From Luzula sylvatica (lineage: Eukaryota; Streptophyta; Magnoliopsida; Poales; Juncaceae): a stretch of DNA of 64,000 nt. The translations under genes and the position numbers were made by a program. A model generated the notes under the pieces. It searched no databases. It was not told where the DNA came from and saw only the letters and a program-made list of their open reading frames with translations. Of the stretch, positions 35,310 to 48,800 are shown piece by piece. Each line of letters opens with the position of its first letter. Position 1 is the stretch's first letter. Location of the stretch: positions 23,179,150 through 23,243,149 of the forward strand of contig OX326960.1 of NCBI GenBank assembly GCA_946800325.1, given 5' to 3'.

Positions 35310-36613
35310 TTACGGTTCGAAGATTTAGAGAGAAGATCGGTTTTTAGAGAGAGAGAAAGAGAGAAAACTAGAAGGTGGGTTGGTGAGCAAGTGTGTGGAT
35401 GGATAATGGAACCCGGAGGACAAGGTTCGTTCCAATAGCTAGGCAACAAAAATAAGGGCATACATGCAAGTTTATTATTAAGGGAGGAAAGAGAGGAGAG
35501 AGAGAGAGAATAGTAGGATCTAGAGAAAATGGACATGACTCATGAGGTCATTGGGTGCTACAGTAGAAACTACAGAAGCACCAACTAGGTAAAAATTGAT
35601 TGACAACGAAAATATCACCAAATTAATTAAACCTAACGTACTATATATGTAGTTTATTATTAAAATATCACCAAATTATATTTTAATTTGTACCAACAAC
35701 ATTTTTCGAACTTTAGGTGTTCAAAAACCTTTGTTTTTGTTTTGAACTCAGGTTGTTCAGATTTTTCATCTTTCTTCTTGATTTCGATATGAAAAAGCAT
35801 TTTTAAACTTGCAGAGTTAAAAAAAATTTGAAAATAAAGTATTCCTACTGTCAACATTTAAAAATATTACCGCACCATAAACTATGATTAATAAATTATG
35901 ATCTCATTCAATGAATAAATAACGACACAACCTTCTCTATTTAATAAAAAAAATTGAAAAAATGTTATTTTTTTTCTAGAATTGAAACATAAAGCCTATT
36001 ATTTTTGTAAATTTTGTTGCAGTTAAACTTGTTGCATTATTAATTCACAAAATACCTCCAAGAAATCAAAAGTTGAAATCCGTTGACAATAAATGAACGA
36101 GCAACTTTTGAGACTTTTTCTATTTGTGTGGTGATAATGGGAGGAAAGAATTTGAAAGAAATTTTGTTTGGCCTATAGAAAAACAAGTTTAGAATATGAA
36201 TTTTGTGCATATTTATTTGGTAGCTTGTTTTTTTCGTTTATGTTTTATCACTTTATGACTTGTCTGATAGCTAGAGAGATTCTTGTTCTGACTTTGGTCT
36301 CCCTTTGAATTCCTATACATACATCACCATCCTCATTTATATCATCATCATCGTCAATCATATTCAACATTTTGTCATTTTATATTTTTGTTTATACAAT
36401 TATTTGCTAATAGTACATTAAAACAATGTTCAGAACAATGTACACTAGCTAGTAACCAAAATAAGTTTTATCTTCATTACAAAATACATAACTGAGGAGT
36501 AAGGGGGGTAACAGGAGAGCAATAAGTAAGGAATTCCTGGTTGGAAAGCGATCCAAGCATGGCATGTGACTACTATGCTCATTGTGGGCTTCTCTTGCCT
36601 TGGCTTTTTTGCT

Positions 36614-36616
<3 letters not shown>

Positions 36617-36679
<63 letters not shown>
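36617..36679. repeat. (GA)n microsatellite
   Basis: About 31 GA units followed by a G-rich GGGGTGGGGTGGTG segment. Confidence 0.95.
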
Positions 36680-36681
<2 letters not shown>

Positions 36682-36952
36682 GGTGGGGTGGTGTGGTGGG
36701 GCCGGAGTGGAAACCGTTAGGTTAGACAGAGATGTCCCAATGGGAAGAATACTTCTTTGCTAGCCCATGTGATCACACTTGATGCACACACTCTCCATCC
36801 AATTCTATTTTGAGTATTATATAAGCATATTGCCATGGTCAAAATATTTTATGTGCAACGAAGAATTATGATAGATTAATTAAGGAATAATTAGTGATTT
36901 TTAGCGGCCCGAGAAATTCTGTCACAACCCCTCCACTCAAAACCAAGCCCTA

Positions 36953-36956
<4 letters not shown>

Positions 36957-37016
<60 letters not shown>
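36957..37016. repeat. (GA)n followed by a 27-30-base poly-G run
   Basis: About 14 GA units run into an almost pure G tract at 36987-37016. It could form a G-quadruplex and is prone to assembly error. Confidence 0.95.
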
Positions 37017-37018
<2 letters not shown>

Positions 37019-37918
37019 AAGATAATGAATACATCCTAGGAGGGAAAGAGGCTATGGGATTCGTGCTGACGATTTGAATTGCTTTTATTACTACATTTAT
37101 AGTTGCATTATTGGCTGGGGATTGAATTCTTTATCTTAATAAAAAGAACAGAAAATTTTGAGGGTGCAATTATGATTTGATAATCTCATTGTTTCTTTGA
37201 AATTATGTAATAAGTATATTCGTAATTATCGAAGAAGTTTATTATTTAATTTATGGCTGAAATATTCTTTTTTGAACTTGAGCCTGTCGTGTTTTTATAG
37301 CGCATTTTTAATTGATGGGTGAAGTTATTTACAAATCGGATAAATCTAATACAATGTAGGGATATCAATTCCAATTATGGAATTTAAATTTTTGTTACTA
37401 TCCATTAGAGGTGGCAAACAAGCGGATTTAGACAGTTTCGGACTAAATCCACCGGGTTTCGGACTCATATTTGGTCGAATCAATTTCGAGTTGAAAATTA
37501 TAGTTGGGTCGGGTTTTCAAGTGTGGGGTGATTCGGACTCGGGTAAATTCGGGATTTCTGATTTAATCAGATGCGGGTTCGTTCCGGATTCAGATTCTAC
37601 CGAAATTCGTATTAGTCAAATTCGGGTTGTGTCGGATTTTTTTTCCAATGATTCCATAAATCATTTTTTCGAAATATTGGATATAAAATTAAATTATTAT
37701 CCAAATTCAGGTTTATGTTTCTTATTTGAAAGCACCGATGTCATTTCATTCTCGAAAAATGTAATAAATATGATATTTACCAGCAAATGACTGGGAAGTA
37801 TCAAAATTTGATTTCGGTACTATATTAAATTTATTCTTTTTTTTTGTTCTGATCAAATTCATTTCGAGTCCACTATCGTTTTGAATTACGAATAATTATT
37901 TTCAAAATCGAATCGTGA

Positions 37919-40900
37919 AATGAGAATTAAACATGATATGCATATACAAAATTGTAAAAAAATAATTAATTGGACAGAAAAAACAGAAGATATTAGACAA
38001 TTAACACAAATACAAAAATGGTTCAGATTAAAAGCAAAAATGAGGATAGAAATTATATTAACATTAAATAAAATTTATTGGAAACAACGATCAAAATTTA
38101 ATTGGATTAAATATGGTGATGCAAATACTAAATTTTTTCATTTACATGCTTCAATAAAAAAATCAAATTCTATGATAGCAATACTTAAAGATAAAAATGG
38201 TATAGAATTCAAAGATCACATGAATAAGTCTAAATTACTATTTACAATTTTTAGAGATTTAATGGGGAAAGAAATTGTTAATAATAAAGAACTAGGTTCA
38301 ATAAATTTAAATAAACTTTATGAAAATGAAAAATTTGATTTAGCTAAACTGGATTCACCATTTAATATTAATGAGTTGAATCAATCAATTAAAGATTGGA
38401 AAAACAACAAAAGTCCAGGGCATGATGGGCTTATTGGCGAATTTTTTAAGCAAAATTGGGAAAATTTGAAAAATGAAATTCTGAATTTATTTAATAAAGA
38501 TGCAAATAATGGTTTATTTAAATTTAACACATCATATATAACCCTAATACCTAAAAAAGATGATGCTATTGAACCAAAAAATTTAACACATCATTTATTT
38601 AGTCTTATATCAAGTATGCAAAGATTATTTTCAAAAATATTATCAAATAGAATTAGTGAAGATATGAACAAAATGATATCTAAAAAGGGTTTTTAAAGGG
38701 TAGAAACATTTCAGAAAATTATGTATATGCTAGAGAAATTTTGTGTTTAGCACATAGAAAAAAAATACCATTAATAGTTTTAAAATTAGATATACATAAA
38801 GCTTTCGATTGTGTTTCATGGGAATTTTTAATTAATGTATTAAAATCTAGAGGGTTTGGAAATAAATTTATAAATTGGATTCAAAAAACTGTTTTGCCAG
38901 GGACAACCAGAATTATTTTGAATGGAAACCCTGGTAAATATATACACCTCAAAAGAGGTTTACGACAAGGAGACCCTACTTCTACCCACTTATTTTTATT
39001 AATTATGGATGTATTATCTAAATTACTCGAGTCATTAAGTGAATTTTTTTTTATTTTGAAACCAATAAATAATATAGTTACAAGTTTATTTTATGCCGAT
39101 GATGCTTTATTATTTATTAAACCTAACCTTAATAACATTAAGAGAATAAAATTCATTTTAAATTTATTTGGACAAGAATCGGGCTTACAAATAAATTATC
39201 AAAAATCAGAAATTATTGGATTAAATATTAATAATGATTTATTAGATAATATTTCAAAAGAATTAAATTGCAAAATTAGTGCCTTGCCAATTATTTATTT
39301 AGGTTTACCATTACACTATAAAATACCATCAAAAAATGAATATTTAAAAATAATAGATAAAATTTCAAATAAATTAAATGGATGGAAGGGTAGTATGTTA
39401 AGTAAAAGTGGAAGATTAGTCTTAATGAATTCAGTTTTAACATCTATTCCCATTTATTATTTTAATGTTTTCAAATTTCCAAAATGGATGATAAAAGAAA
39501 TTGATAAAATTAGGAAAACATTTTTATGGAAAGGTAATAACTCTAATGGTTATAATTTAGTTGATTGGAATATTGTATGCCAATCTAAAGAAAAAGGAGG
39601 ATTAGGAGTATTAAATATTGAGCTATTAAACAAAGTTTTACTAATTAAATGACTATGGCTCTTTTATAGTTCACAAGGAAAATTAGATTGGTTTAATTTA
39701 ATTGAAAACCCTTTAAATGAAGATTTAGATCAAAAGAGTTATGCAAACAATTCTTACTTTTGGAATGATGTCATTAAAAATATTGATTTTTTTAATCAAA
39801 GTCTAAATTCTATTGTTGGAGATGGTACAAAAATAAATTTCTGGAAATCTAGATGGTGTGAAAAACCCCTAATTTATAAATTCTCAGAACTTTATTCCTA
39901 TGCAGAAAATAAATATGGCACATTACACTACTTCCTAGCTAAAATGAATGAAACTAATCTATATACTAGTTTAGGAGTTAATGTACCTTTATCACACATG
40001 GCTCAATCTCAATTTGTTCAATTAGATCAGCTTTTAAGCACTTTAGCCCTTGATCCTTCTCAAAAAGATGTTTTCAACTGGTCTTGGAATGGTAATAGAA
40101 ATTATACCTGTAAAAGTGCATACAAAATATTATCAAATGGTGTATTCATTAAAGCAAAATACTATAAAATCTGGAAAATTAAAATTGAATTAAAAATTCA
40201 AATATTTTTATGGTTATTATATATAAATAAAATACTTACCATTGATAATTTAATGAAAAAAGGCTGGTCTTTTGTTAATAGGTGTGTACTTTGTCTCAAT
40301 TCTGCAGAAAATGTGAAACATTTAACTTGTCAGTGCACATTTACATTAAGAATTGTTGAAAAATTACATGGGGTATTAGGAATTAAAATAAATAACCAAA
40401 TTGATCCTTTGAAAATATTACTTGATAAAACAAAAACAAAAAATTATAAAATACTTATCTCATTATTTTTATATCATATTTGGTTGGAGAGATGCAAAAG
40501 AACTTTCACTAATTCCATATCTTCAAACTGGCAAATAATTGACCTGATAATTTATGAGTATAAATTAAATTTATCAGTATTAAATTCAGGGAATTATACA
40601 TATATATATATAATGAAATAGAACATTATTCTAACAAAGAAGTGGGGTCAAATATAAATCCAAATAACAATAATTATGATTTTAATCAATCAGAAACAAG
40701 CTCAAATAGTTCAAATTGTTCTTCAAATGAGATTTCATACTACACTAATCAAATTTCTGGTACAGGAACTACATCTAATGAAGATCAACAACAGACGCAA
40801 CAGCAGGAGATGAAAGATCAACAACACAATCAAGGAGGAATGCAACAAGAAAATCAAAGCGATCAAATTTGGTGGTTTAATGCAGATCTGAATGTTTCAG

Positions 40901-41582
40901 AGAGAAGAAATAGGGATCACGATCAAAAAAATCGACAAAATCCAGAGTTTTCAAACTTACAAATTGTAATTGAGAGCTTAGAAGACCTCATCTCTACCGA
41001 TTTTGCAGATCCAACCTCTAATATCAGTCAAACCTCAAACCCTGATTCCAATTCGATCGAAACTTCAACTCTAGATGTAATTGGAATTGAGCGAAGCTAT
41101 ACAATGGCGGATCTCGGCTTTGCAGAAGTCTGAGCAAGAGGTTTAGATCTTTGAAGAAGTTTATTGAACAAGGCGAAAAGAGGGCTGGAGGTATTTTAGA
41201 GTTGAGCAGAAAATGCGTAAAGAGGAACGAAGATAGGAAGATATTCTTTTTCTGCTCGACCGCTAGAAATGAAATCGGGATTCTGGTGAGAGTTGAAGTC
41301 CTGGTTTTATGTTGATAGCATTTCCAGGATTTTGTGGGAAATGGGAAAAGGAATGTAGGATTCCAATTAATGGATTTTAACAAATCTGTTAATAGGATTA
41401 TGTAATTAATGTGTTAAGGGTTATAAGCAAGTCTTAGTATGAAGGTATTTAGGATTTAGTGTTTTTTAACTAGTGTAGGGCAAATACATTCAAGAGACTT
41501 GTTTAATAATTGTAAAAATTGTATATCATTAATACAAATAATAAAAGTAGGACTTATGAGCTTATTCTATTTTTTTTTAAAA
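37919..41582 (+). mobile_element. 5'-truncated L1-type LINE, 3.66 kb
   Basis: Flanked by target duplications AAAATCGAATCGTGA (37904-37918) and AAAATCGAATCATGA (41583-41597), 14 of 15 matching. The left end lies between the endonuclease and RT parts, the usual result of aborted reverse transcription; the 3' end has an A/T-run tail. About 450 bp of 3' non-coding DNA follows the last stop. It sits inside the hAT-like element. Confidence 0.9.
37920..41133 (+). pseudogene. LINE reverse transcriptase, lightly broken
   Basis: Order on the plus strand: pre-RT linker (GDANTKFFHLHASIKKSNSM, about 38120), RT fingers (NKSPGHDGL, about 38405; ITLIPKKDD), palm with LDIHKAFDCVSWEF (38785), RGLRQGDP (38955) and the intact catalytic FYADD (39090), thumb (IIYLGLPLHYKIPS), then a zf-RVT region (40100-40360) with Cys pairs RCVLC and CQC. 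Three lesions: a frameshift near 38694-38700, an in-frame TGA at 39650, and a TA-repeat frameshift at about 40600-40612. The last separates RT from an Asn/Gln/Ser-rich 163-codon frame (to 41133). Endonuclease missing. RNase H not seen. Confidence 0.88.
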
Positions 41583-42326
41583 AAAATCGAATCATGATAA
41601 GAATACGATGTTCATTAAATAATAATGAAGTAACAAAAATTTCGTTTATTATTTGAGCCTTAATAATGGACCAAAATAAGTGTAAATTCATGACCCCGAC
41701 TATAATCTCAAACAAGTTATTGGGATGACGCTTTTGCTATATACATGAAAAAGTGGTTGATGAGGATTGAGAGTGTCAAATGACAAATTCATATCCAAAT
41801 GGCAACTCCTCATTTTTATCAATTCTTAGTAATTCTAATAAATTTGCCAAATGAAATTTTTTAGAAAATTCAATGAGAGTGGTTGATAAGTTTTTGGGTC
41901 CATTCCTCTCCGAAGCCTGAAACACCAAAATAATTGCATGATTATTGATCACGAAATATACCACTTGTGTATATAATATACTACTTACAAAAAAATAGTT
42001 TGAAATAATTACACCAAAAGTAATAAGGTCCATGCCATACATAGAGATATACATAGATTAGTTACTAAATTGAATTAAAAAAGATAATAACCCCGGGTAA
42101 TCTTGGGTTAATATGATTTGAATCGGATCAATTTGTGTCTGACTAATTGGATTCGGATTTGTCAATTTCGGATTTATTGGGTTTCGGACAACTCGAACTC
42201 GGATCGAGTTGGATCAGAATAATAATTATAATATGTAACACCGGGTCAATTCTGGGTCGGATTTCTCGGGTTCGGGTCGGACGATTTTTTCGGGTTCGGG
42301 TTGGATTTGCCACCTCTACTATTCAT

Positions 42327-45300
42327 TGTCCTACTACATTTCTAATATTTTCAACTAAAAGAATATGCATTGTTCTTTGTTGGAGAAAATTTTATTATTG
42401 CGTTCCTTTCAAATCATTCATATGCGATATGCCTTACTGCTCATGTTTGTTTTAGAGGTCATATATTATGTTCCCACACTTTCATGATTTTTATTCTTGA
42501 TGTTGTCACATGACATCATGATGTTAATGATTAGTGATTAATTAGTAATTCAATTAACATCAAACTAATATCAAATTTATATGTAAAAATAGATTAATGA
42601 TTAATTAACATGTATCTTTATTGGTACGTTAAAATTAACGGTTAATTTGTTTTTTTGTGTTAATTAGATTGTTAATTATCTCCACTAATCCTCCTCGAAA
42701 TACGCATAGAGGATGTGATAGAGGAGTTGTGGGGGCAAAGTTAAATTTCTCTTTGTTTTATTTTGGTAGGTGAACCATTGTTTGTGTGGTCTTGCCGTTT
42801 GATTTTATCTCATGGACGTAGGATGTTTTCTTCTTCATCAATGTCTAATTTGTCGAACCAGTTAAGCGTGTACGGGCACTGGCTCTGGAGGTGCAGAGCT
42901 GTTTCTATCGTTGTCGAACATAATATACATAGTTCTACATATTGACATTCTTTTTTGGAAATATTTTATTGCGTAAGCATTAGGAGCCATTTTATCTTTA
43001 GGGGTTATTTTGAGATCAGAGATTTCGATCGGCTAGCGGACCAACATTTCGGGGTGTTGAAGGAAATTGTAAACCCTTTTTTTTTGAAGAATTTACTTGT
43101 GGGCGTGTCGGGAGACATGAAGGTTAGAGAGCCGCATTGTTGCACATGAGTGCCTTAAAGATTGGCGATAACTTGATTAAATATTTGATGAAGTATGATG
43201 TAAGTGATGTGGTCGTTAGGCCTGCCGATATTGTTCTTTCAAGATCGTAAATTTATGTGACCGTCATGGACGGAACTAGGGGCTAACTGGGGCCCAAGCC
43301 CCTCACTCCCTAGCTGAAAACACATTCTTCAACAAAATCATGTTGTCCGTACCTTGACGACGAGTAGATTGACACATGACGTTCGGAGTCTTCGGACCTT
43401 CGGTGCACCAATAAATATTTCTAAATCAAAAATTTATTTGGTATTTGTACTGCTATACAAAAATATCAAAAATAGTTGATCATATAATTGGTAACGGTAA
43501 AATCATCAAAATAACATCGAAAATTATTCGGTGCTACTAGGATTCACGTAGTGACAAATTTGTTAAGGGGCTTGGAGGCACCAACTCCCCAAGAATTGTT
43601 TTATTTGTGATGGGTTGTTGTTGTTGTTGTTGTTGTTTGTGTAGCATGATGATGACATGAAATTGACATATGTTAACGGTCCATAAACAAATTGATTTTA
43701 ATTTTTTTTCATATGTATGCAATATAAATAAAAGTGTCAGGAAAGGTCCACCAAAAATGATAATTGTTAGTTATTTAATAATTGTTGACTATATTTTGTA
43801 GTAGTTTGGTATTTGTGAATTATTTATGATTAAATTAATATAATAATCATATTTAATTAGTCTCATTAATTTTTATATTAAATATTCCAAAAATACTGGC
43901 CCGTCCTGCTTGTCATTCAAATATTTTGGGTGCCTGTAGCACAAAAACAGGTTTGAAGATCATACCGTAAGATTTCAAAAAGACAAAAACCATGATGTAA
44001 CACAAACATAAAACATGCAAGTGTAAAAATCATCTAGAACTATACCAACCATCAAAATTGAAAATTTCTTAATTTGTAGGTATTTAATATTTTTTTGTTT
44101 CAATCCCGTAGGTGGGAAATTGTAATTAAGTTGGCATATTTTCGTTGGACTCCTGCTCGAATAGCAGACAGGGAAGAAGCTGCAAGTAGAAGAAAATGTT
44201 TCCTCAGTGCAATTCTGGTCCCACAACCCACTATCTAATTCTCTCACTTCATGTTTTTCTTTTTCTTTTTTCATTCTCCATTCACCACAAAAATCTGGAC
44301 ATCTCCATTTAGATATAGCTCACCTGTTTTTTCATTCCTCAGTTGACATTTTAAATAACTTCTATTTTTACTGTCCGACCATTTTACTCACGAATTTCCA
44401 AGCAATATTTTCAAAATAATACTACTCTCTTATGTTATACTATTTTTTAAAATGAGTCTCTTGAGCGATATTTATGAGAAATCGAGCGACTCCATTTTAA
44501 CAACGTAGTGTGGGCTAGTACAAGTGTTGTAAATCCAGTTAGTTAGTCACATGATCGTAGTTTATTGTGTGAAGCGATGCCCGCAATTGTAATATTTTAC
44601 GAGAAGTTAGTGAAGAAGTCACTGCAAGGGATGAAGACAATGGCATACTTGTGAACGCGGGAATTTCGCCAACAAATTTAAGCCAAACTTTGTAAATATC
44701 GTGTGTTTGTATGCTCACATGTCCCTACATATCGGTAACACAATATCAACTCCCTCCTCTTACTTTTAATCATTACATTAGGCCTAAAATGTTTTGATTT
44801 TATATTTATGCTTCCGCACTTGATTTAGGCCAATCAATTAGTTAAGACTATTATTAGGAGGTTAAACCAAAACATACATATTCTTTCTTTGAGCATGCCT
44901 TGTGAAATGTGTATTGTTTTTTGTTTGTCTTGTATTATTGTTTAATTCTTACTTAAGATCTCTATGTATATGCTTTATCCTCTTGCAACCGTGACACCTT
45001 ACCAATTCTCTGCAGTGCGCTCTCTTTGATGGTCCGTCGACAGACACCGAAAGCCTCTTGCTTGTCCTTTGCCTACGTTCTTCCTATTTCTTTCCACCTT
45101 TGTCCACCCTTCTACGAGTTCTTGCTTCTTCTATCTTGTGACTTATTTCTTCATTTGCATTCGAGTTTACCTGGTCTTGAATGTTTTTCATTAAGACTTG
45201 GGCATAACTCGCAATGATTCTTCAACTTCTTGAACGATTTTCTCTAAAACTTTGTGGATTGGACTCGAGTTTTAGAATGTTGTTAAGAGAGTTTAACCTT

Positions 45301-45680
45301 ACTAGAATACTTCTATACTATGTTCTCGCCCTAGAACCCAGCCCGCGAGAGTGCAAATTTGAAGGATTCAAGCTCGCGAGAGAAATCGCCTAAATCACCA
45401 TAAAATCGCCTAGATAGAGAGATACAATTTTTCCCTACTCTTTTCTATCAGGTAAGATAATTTAGCAAACCAATGATAACCACATGAGCAAATGTGCAAA
45501 TTATATTTCTCGATAACAAAAACAACATGTATGCACAATGTTCTTATACATTACAATGTTATCAATTAATGAGTATTTATGACAAGTCATCGCATTCAAT
45601 GTTGGAGATCTGACAAAAGACTAATGAATTTAAAAATAGAATTATCATCGATTTGAAGGCAAATGAAACATAGTGGACGT
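42327..45680. other. Gene-poor intergenic DNA
   Basis: No supported gene. Frames at 42763-43149 have some codon-like texture but no motif I recognise. A GGACGGAACTAGGGG then GGGGCCCAAGCCCC segment near 43270-43305 resembles ends of common plant repeats. A (TTG)n run lies near 43613-43640. Nothing further seen to 45680. Confidence 0.45.
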
Positions 45681-45685
45681 TGTGT

Positions 45686-45836
45686 GCATGGATTATTTGG
45701 CGAGGACGTAATGCCCAAATTTTAAAAAAATGTCAAAAGACATCGCTAACAACAAATGCGGCATGGATTATTTGGCGAGGACGTAATGCGCGGATTTTCA
45801 AAAAACGTCAAAAAAACATCACTAACGACAAATGCG
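45686..45836 (+). repeat. 75-bp tandem duplication in a LINE-like fragment
   Basis: Two copies starting at 45686 and 45761, both beginning GCATGGATTATTTGGCGAGG. Each reads AWIIWRGRNA, similar to the WxIWxxRN motif found C-terminal to the zf-RVT region in plant LINEs. The reading frame passes through both. Confidence 0.65.
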
Positions 45837-45839
45837 GCA

Positions 45840-48800
45840 ACAAACATTATAAAAAGTTGATTATATAAAGATACTCTCAATTTCTTGAACATGTATGAAT
45901 GAATTTGTGTATTTCACTAATTCAATAAAATTAGAACCCAAAAATCACGTTACATATTCTATTCTATGCTATGCTAAAAAAAGTCCTTCATTTTGTTGGC
46001 ATCCAGAAATTATATCGCATATACTACTTGGAATTCATTAGAATGTTACGGTAAAATCCATTTTTCTTTGTAAAATGATAAATATACAGGCCTGGCCCAG
46101 CTATAGGTCCAAGAAACTCGGATTTCGGATCCAAAATTTTAAGGAGTATATATTTTTTTTCGAAAATATGATTTATCGAGTTAAAAATAAGTATAATTAC
46201 AATAAAATTACAAAAGATAGTAAGAAAAAACGTGATTTATTGATAGAACAATTATCTCTCTAGTGAGAGGTCACGAATTCGAACCTCTACATACTGTAAT
46301 TTAGAAGAAAAAAAAAATCAAATACAATAAAAATATGAGAAAAAATCAGTCAAGACAAGATTTGAACTTCGCGTCTATAGAAAAAAAATCTATAACATCA
46401 AACAATAAATCACACAATAAAATGTGACTAAATACGTTATCATTCATTCTAATTAATTATTAATTAATTAGATACAAAGTTCATTTCCTAACTAGGTTTC
46501 GGATGTTTGAAAACCTTGCCTATAAGTACGGATATTAACCATAGCAGAAGAAGAAAATGAGGGGATTAATTGTATGAAAGTAATGGAGAGATTATGCCAT
46601 TCAATTGGGAGACATTGTCTGTACGCTAAAGCCGTGTTAAGACCGCAAAGAATATCCACATGTTAATACTAAGAAATTTCTCATATTTTGTGTAACTTAT
46701 CTTTTTCTTAAACAATATATATAGAATCTCACTTACCCAATATACACAAAAAAGTATTATATTTTTTACTATTAAATAAGATGTGTTTTTTTTTATAAAC
46801 TAAAACAATGTGTATTCATATTGAGACCTTTCAATTTCCCCAGATTTTTTATTTTATGGAATGAAAAAGACTCATTTTCAGTGAAAGCTTTTGTTTTCCT
46901 ATAAATATATGTTTCGCATTTACGTCACCTAAACCTTGCTAGGTAAATCTTGTCATGTTATCTAACAATTAAGACACGTTTATATTTGATGATGGTTGTT
47001 TGCAAATATATATCAACGGTTAATTTTTTATAGGAGTTATATATGGAGCCTCTCGAACACAAACAAAATAATTTTGATGACGTTGATTAATATTATTAAC
47101 TGATTCGATTAACGATTTAGTTGACAGTATGTTAGGTACTCTTAATTGTATTTTTAAGACACATTAACATATACACTTTTTATAATAAATTGAAATATAA
47201 AATATATACGTGACATGATTTAAGAGTAAAATATTATTTTAGCATCTAATGTAAGTAAAATGAATTTTTGTCATGTGTATTTATCAAAATAAAAATATTT
47301 TTTATTCAAAATAATAATTTAATATTTTATTGAAAAAGTGATATATTGTATGGGTTTATGATAATTTTTTGAAATATTTATATAATGCTAAATATATTTT
47401 TTGAAATTATTCTACAAATTATAATTAAATTGTTTGGATTCTAAAATAACACATTAATTATACCACTCCATTTCAATCCATGAAAAATCTACTCCAAGTG
47501 GACTTTTGATTTTGCTAAGAAAATGAAACGTTTGACCAATTTAGGAAGTCAAAACCGTGAAATGCTAGAGGTGATCCCAATACCACTCAAATGTTATTTC
47601 CTAAAAACTTGTCAAATTTTGATTCCTACACCTCAAAACTTACATAACGAACATGTCATTACTATTAGTAAGTGTGATCACGCTTGGTCCTGTAATTTTG
47701 AAAGTCCGGGACGAATAATTTCGAAAGTTTTCATCGAACATCATAGCTACAATCTTCGAAAATTCATTTCACTATACATAAACATCCTCATAAATTATGC
47801 TTTCATTTTATCGTAAACATTTTATCAAATATCATGCCTATAATCTATGGAAAAAAAAGTCTTGATACATCTCTTGCATCTCGCCTATCTTACACATTTT
47901 ATCGAACACCGAAAATAACTTATGAAAATATGTATGTTTACACATAAACTCTTCATGAGAAAGAACTTGTTTTGTGCAAAATATGTTGTATGAATGTATT
48001 GAATTTCTTTTTAGATGTAACAATTACTTCTAATTTCTCATAAAAATGAAAATATCATCTTTGAATGTTTATGTATGACCTGGTCTTACCCTGACAATGC
48101 GAAGGACCTGCTTGGATGTAATTTAATTATTTATTTATGTTTATAATAAACAAAAACTTGATTTTCATCATTACTCTTTAGCTATAAAACAAAACAAAAA
48201 TATTTTAAAAATGTGGATGGAGAATGAAATGTTAGGTTGGAGGCATTCAGCTTGAATTGATCAAATGTTTTAGTTATAGTTTACCTACTTTGCTCAAGTT
48301 TCAATTTGGCTCGATTTTCTTGTCATAAACTTCGAAAACGCATCCAAATTTACAATCTGTAAGAAATCAAGAGATCGATTTTGGTACAGTTATGTTTGTC
48401 CTATCTTGCCAATGCTACTTAATGTATGTCCATAAGTTTATTATCCAATAATACGACATGTATAAAGTTTCGAAATTTGGTAAGGAGAACGTGAATAATT
48501 ATGTTTTATAATCTTTCTAACCACATACCAAATGACGTCTTAGGGTCTCATACGCGTGATAATATTATATGCACAAATTGCAAATATACCATTCAATTTT
48601 ATATCACATCCGTCACCATCACATGGAGCTCTTCTTCTTCTTTTTTTGTTGGCCATTCACATGGAGCCCTTCAAAGTTCTAGCAATATATAAAATCAATT
48701 TTGCAAAGACATAATTTCTAATTTCGTGTGTGCCCCCCATCATAATGATAGTTTGAAAATAATTCGAATGAAATTGAAAATAAAATATATAAATAAAGGA

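Larger units (their letters stand above)
35310..37397. other. 5' flank of the Dof gene with GA tracts
   Basis: Contains the likely leader (GA-rich, 35310-35520) and then AT-rich DNA with two GA microsatellites listed separately. No coding frame with recognisable motifs. GA tracts can be bound by BBR/BPC factors; their position 1.3-1.7 kb upstream makes a role in Dof expression possible but unproven. Confidence 0.4.
37406..42318. mobile_element. hAT-like element, 4.9 kb including a nested LINE
   Basis: Termini TAGAGGTGGCAAA and TTTGCCACCTCTA are a perfect 13-bp inverted repeat. The 8-bp flanks CTATCCAT (37398-37405) and CTATTCAT (42319-42326) match with one change, as in hAT insertions. Subterminal parts hold TCGGGTTCGGG-type motifs on both sides. 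Without the LINE the element is about 1.2 kb and has no transposase. The open frame 37377-37790 is the translation of this end, not a gene. Confidence 0.88.

Noticed and set aside
37377..37790. 137-codon frame
   Set aside because: It crosses the terminal inverted repeat and subterminal motifs of the hAT-like element.
42763..43149. Possible exons
   Set aside because: No recognisable motif and no consistent splice pattern joining them; left unannotated as genes.
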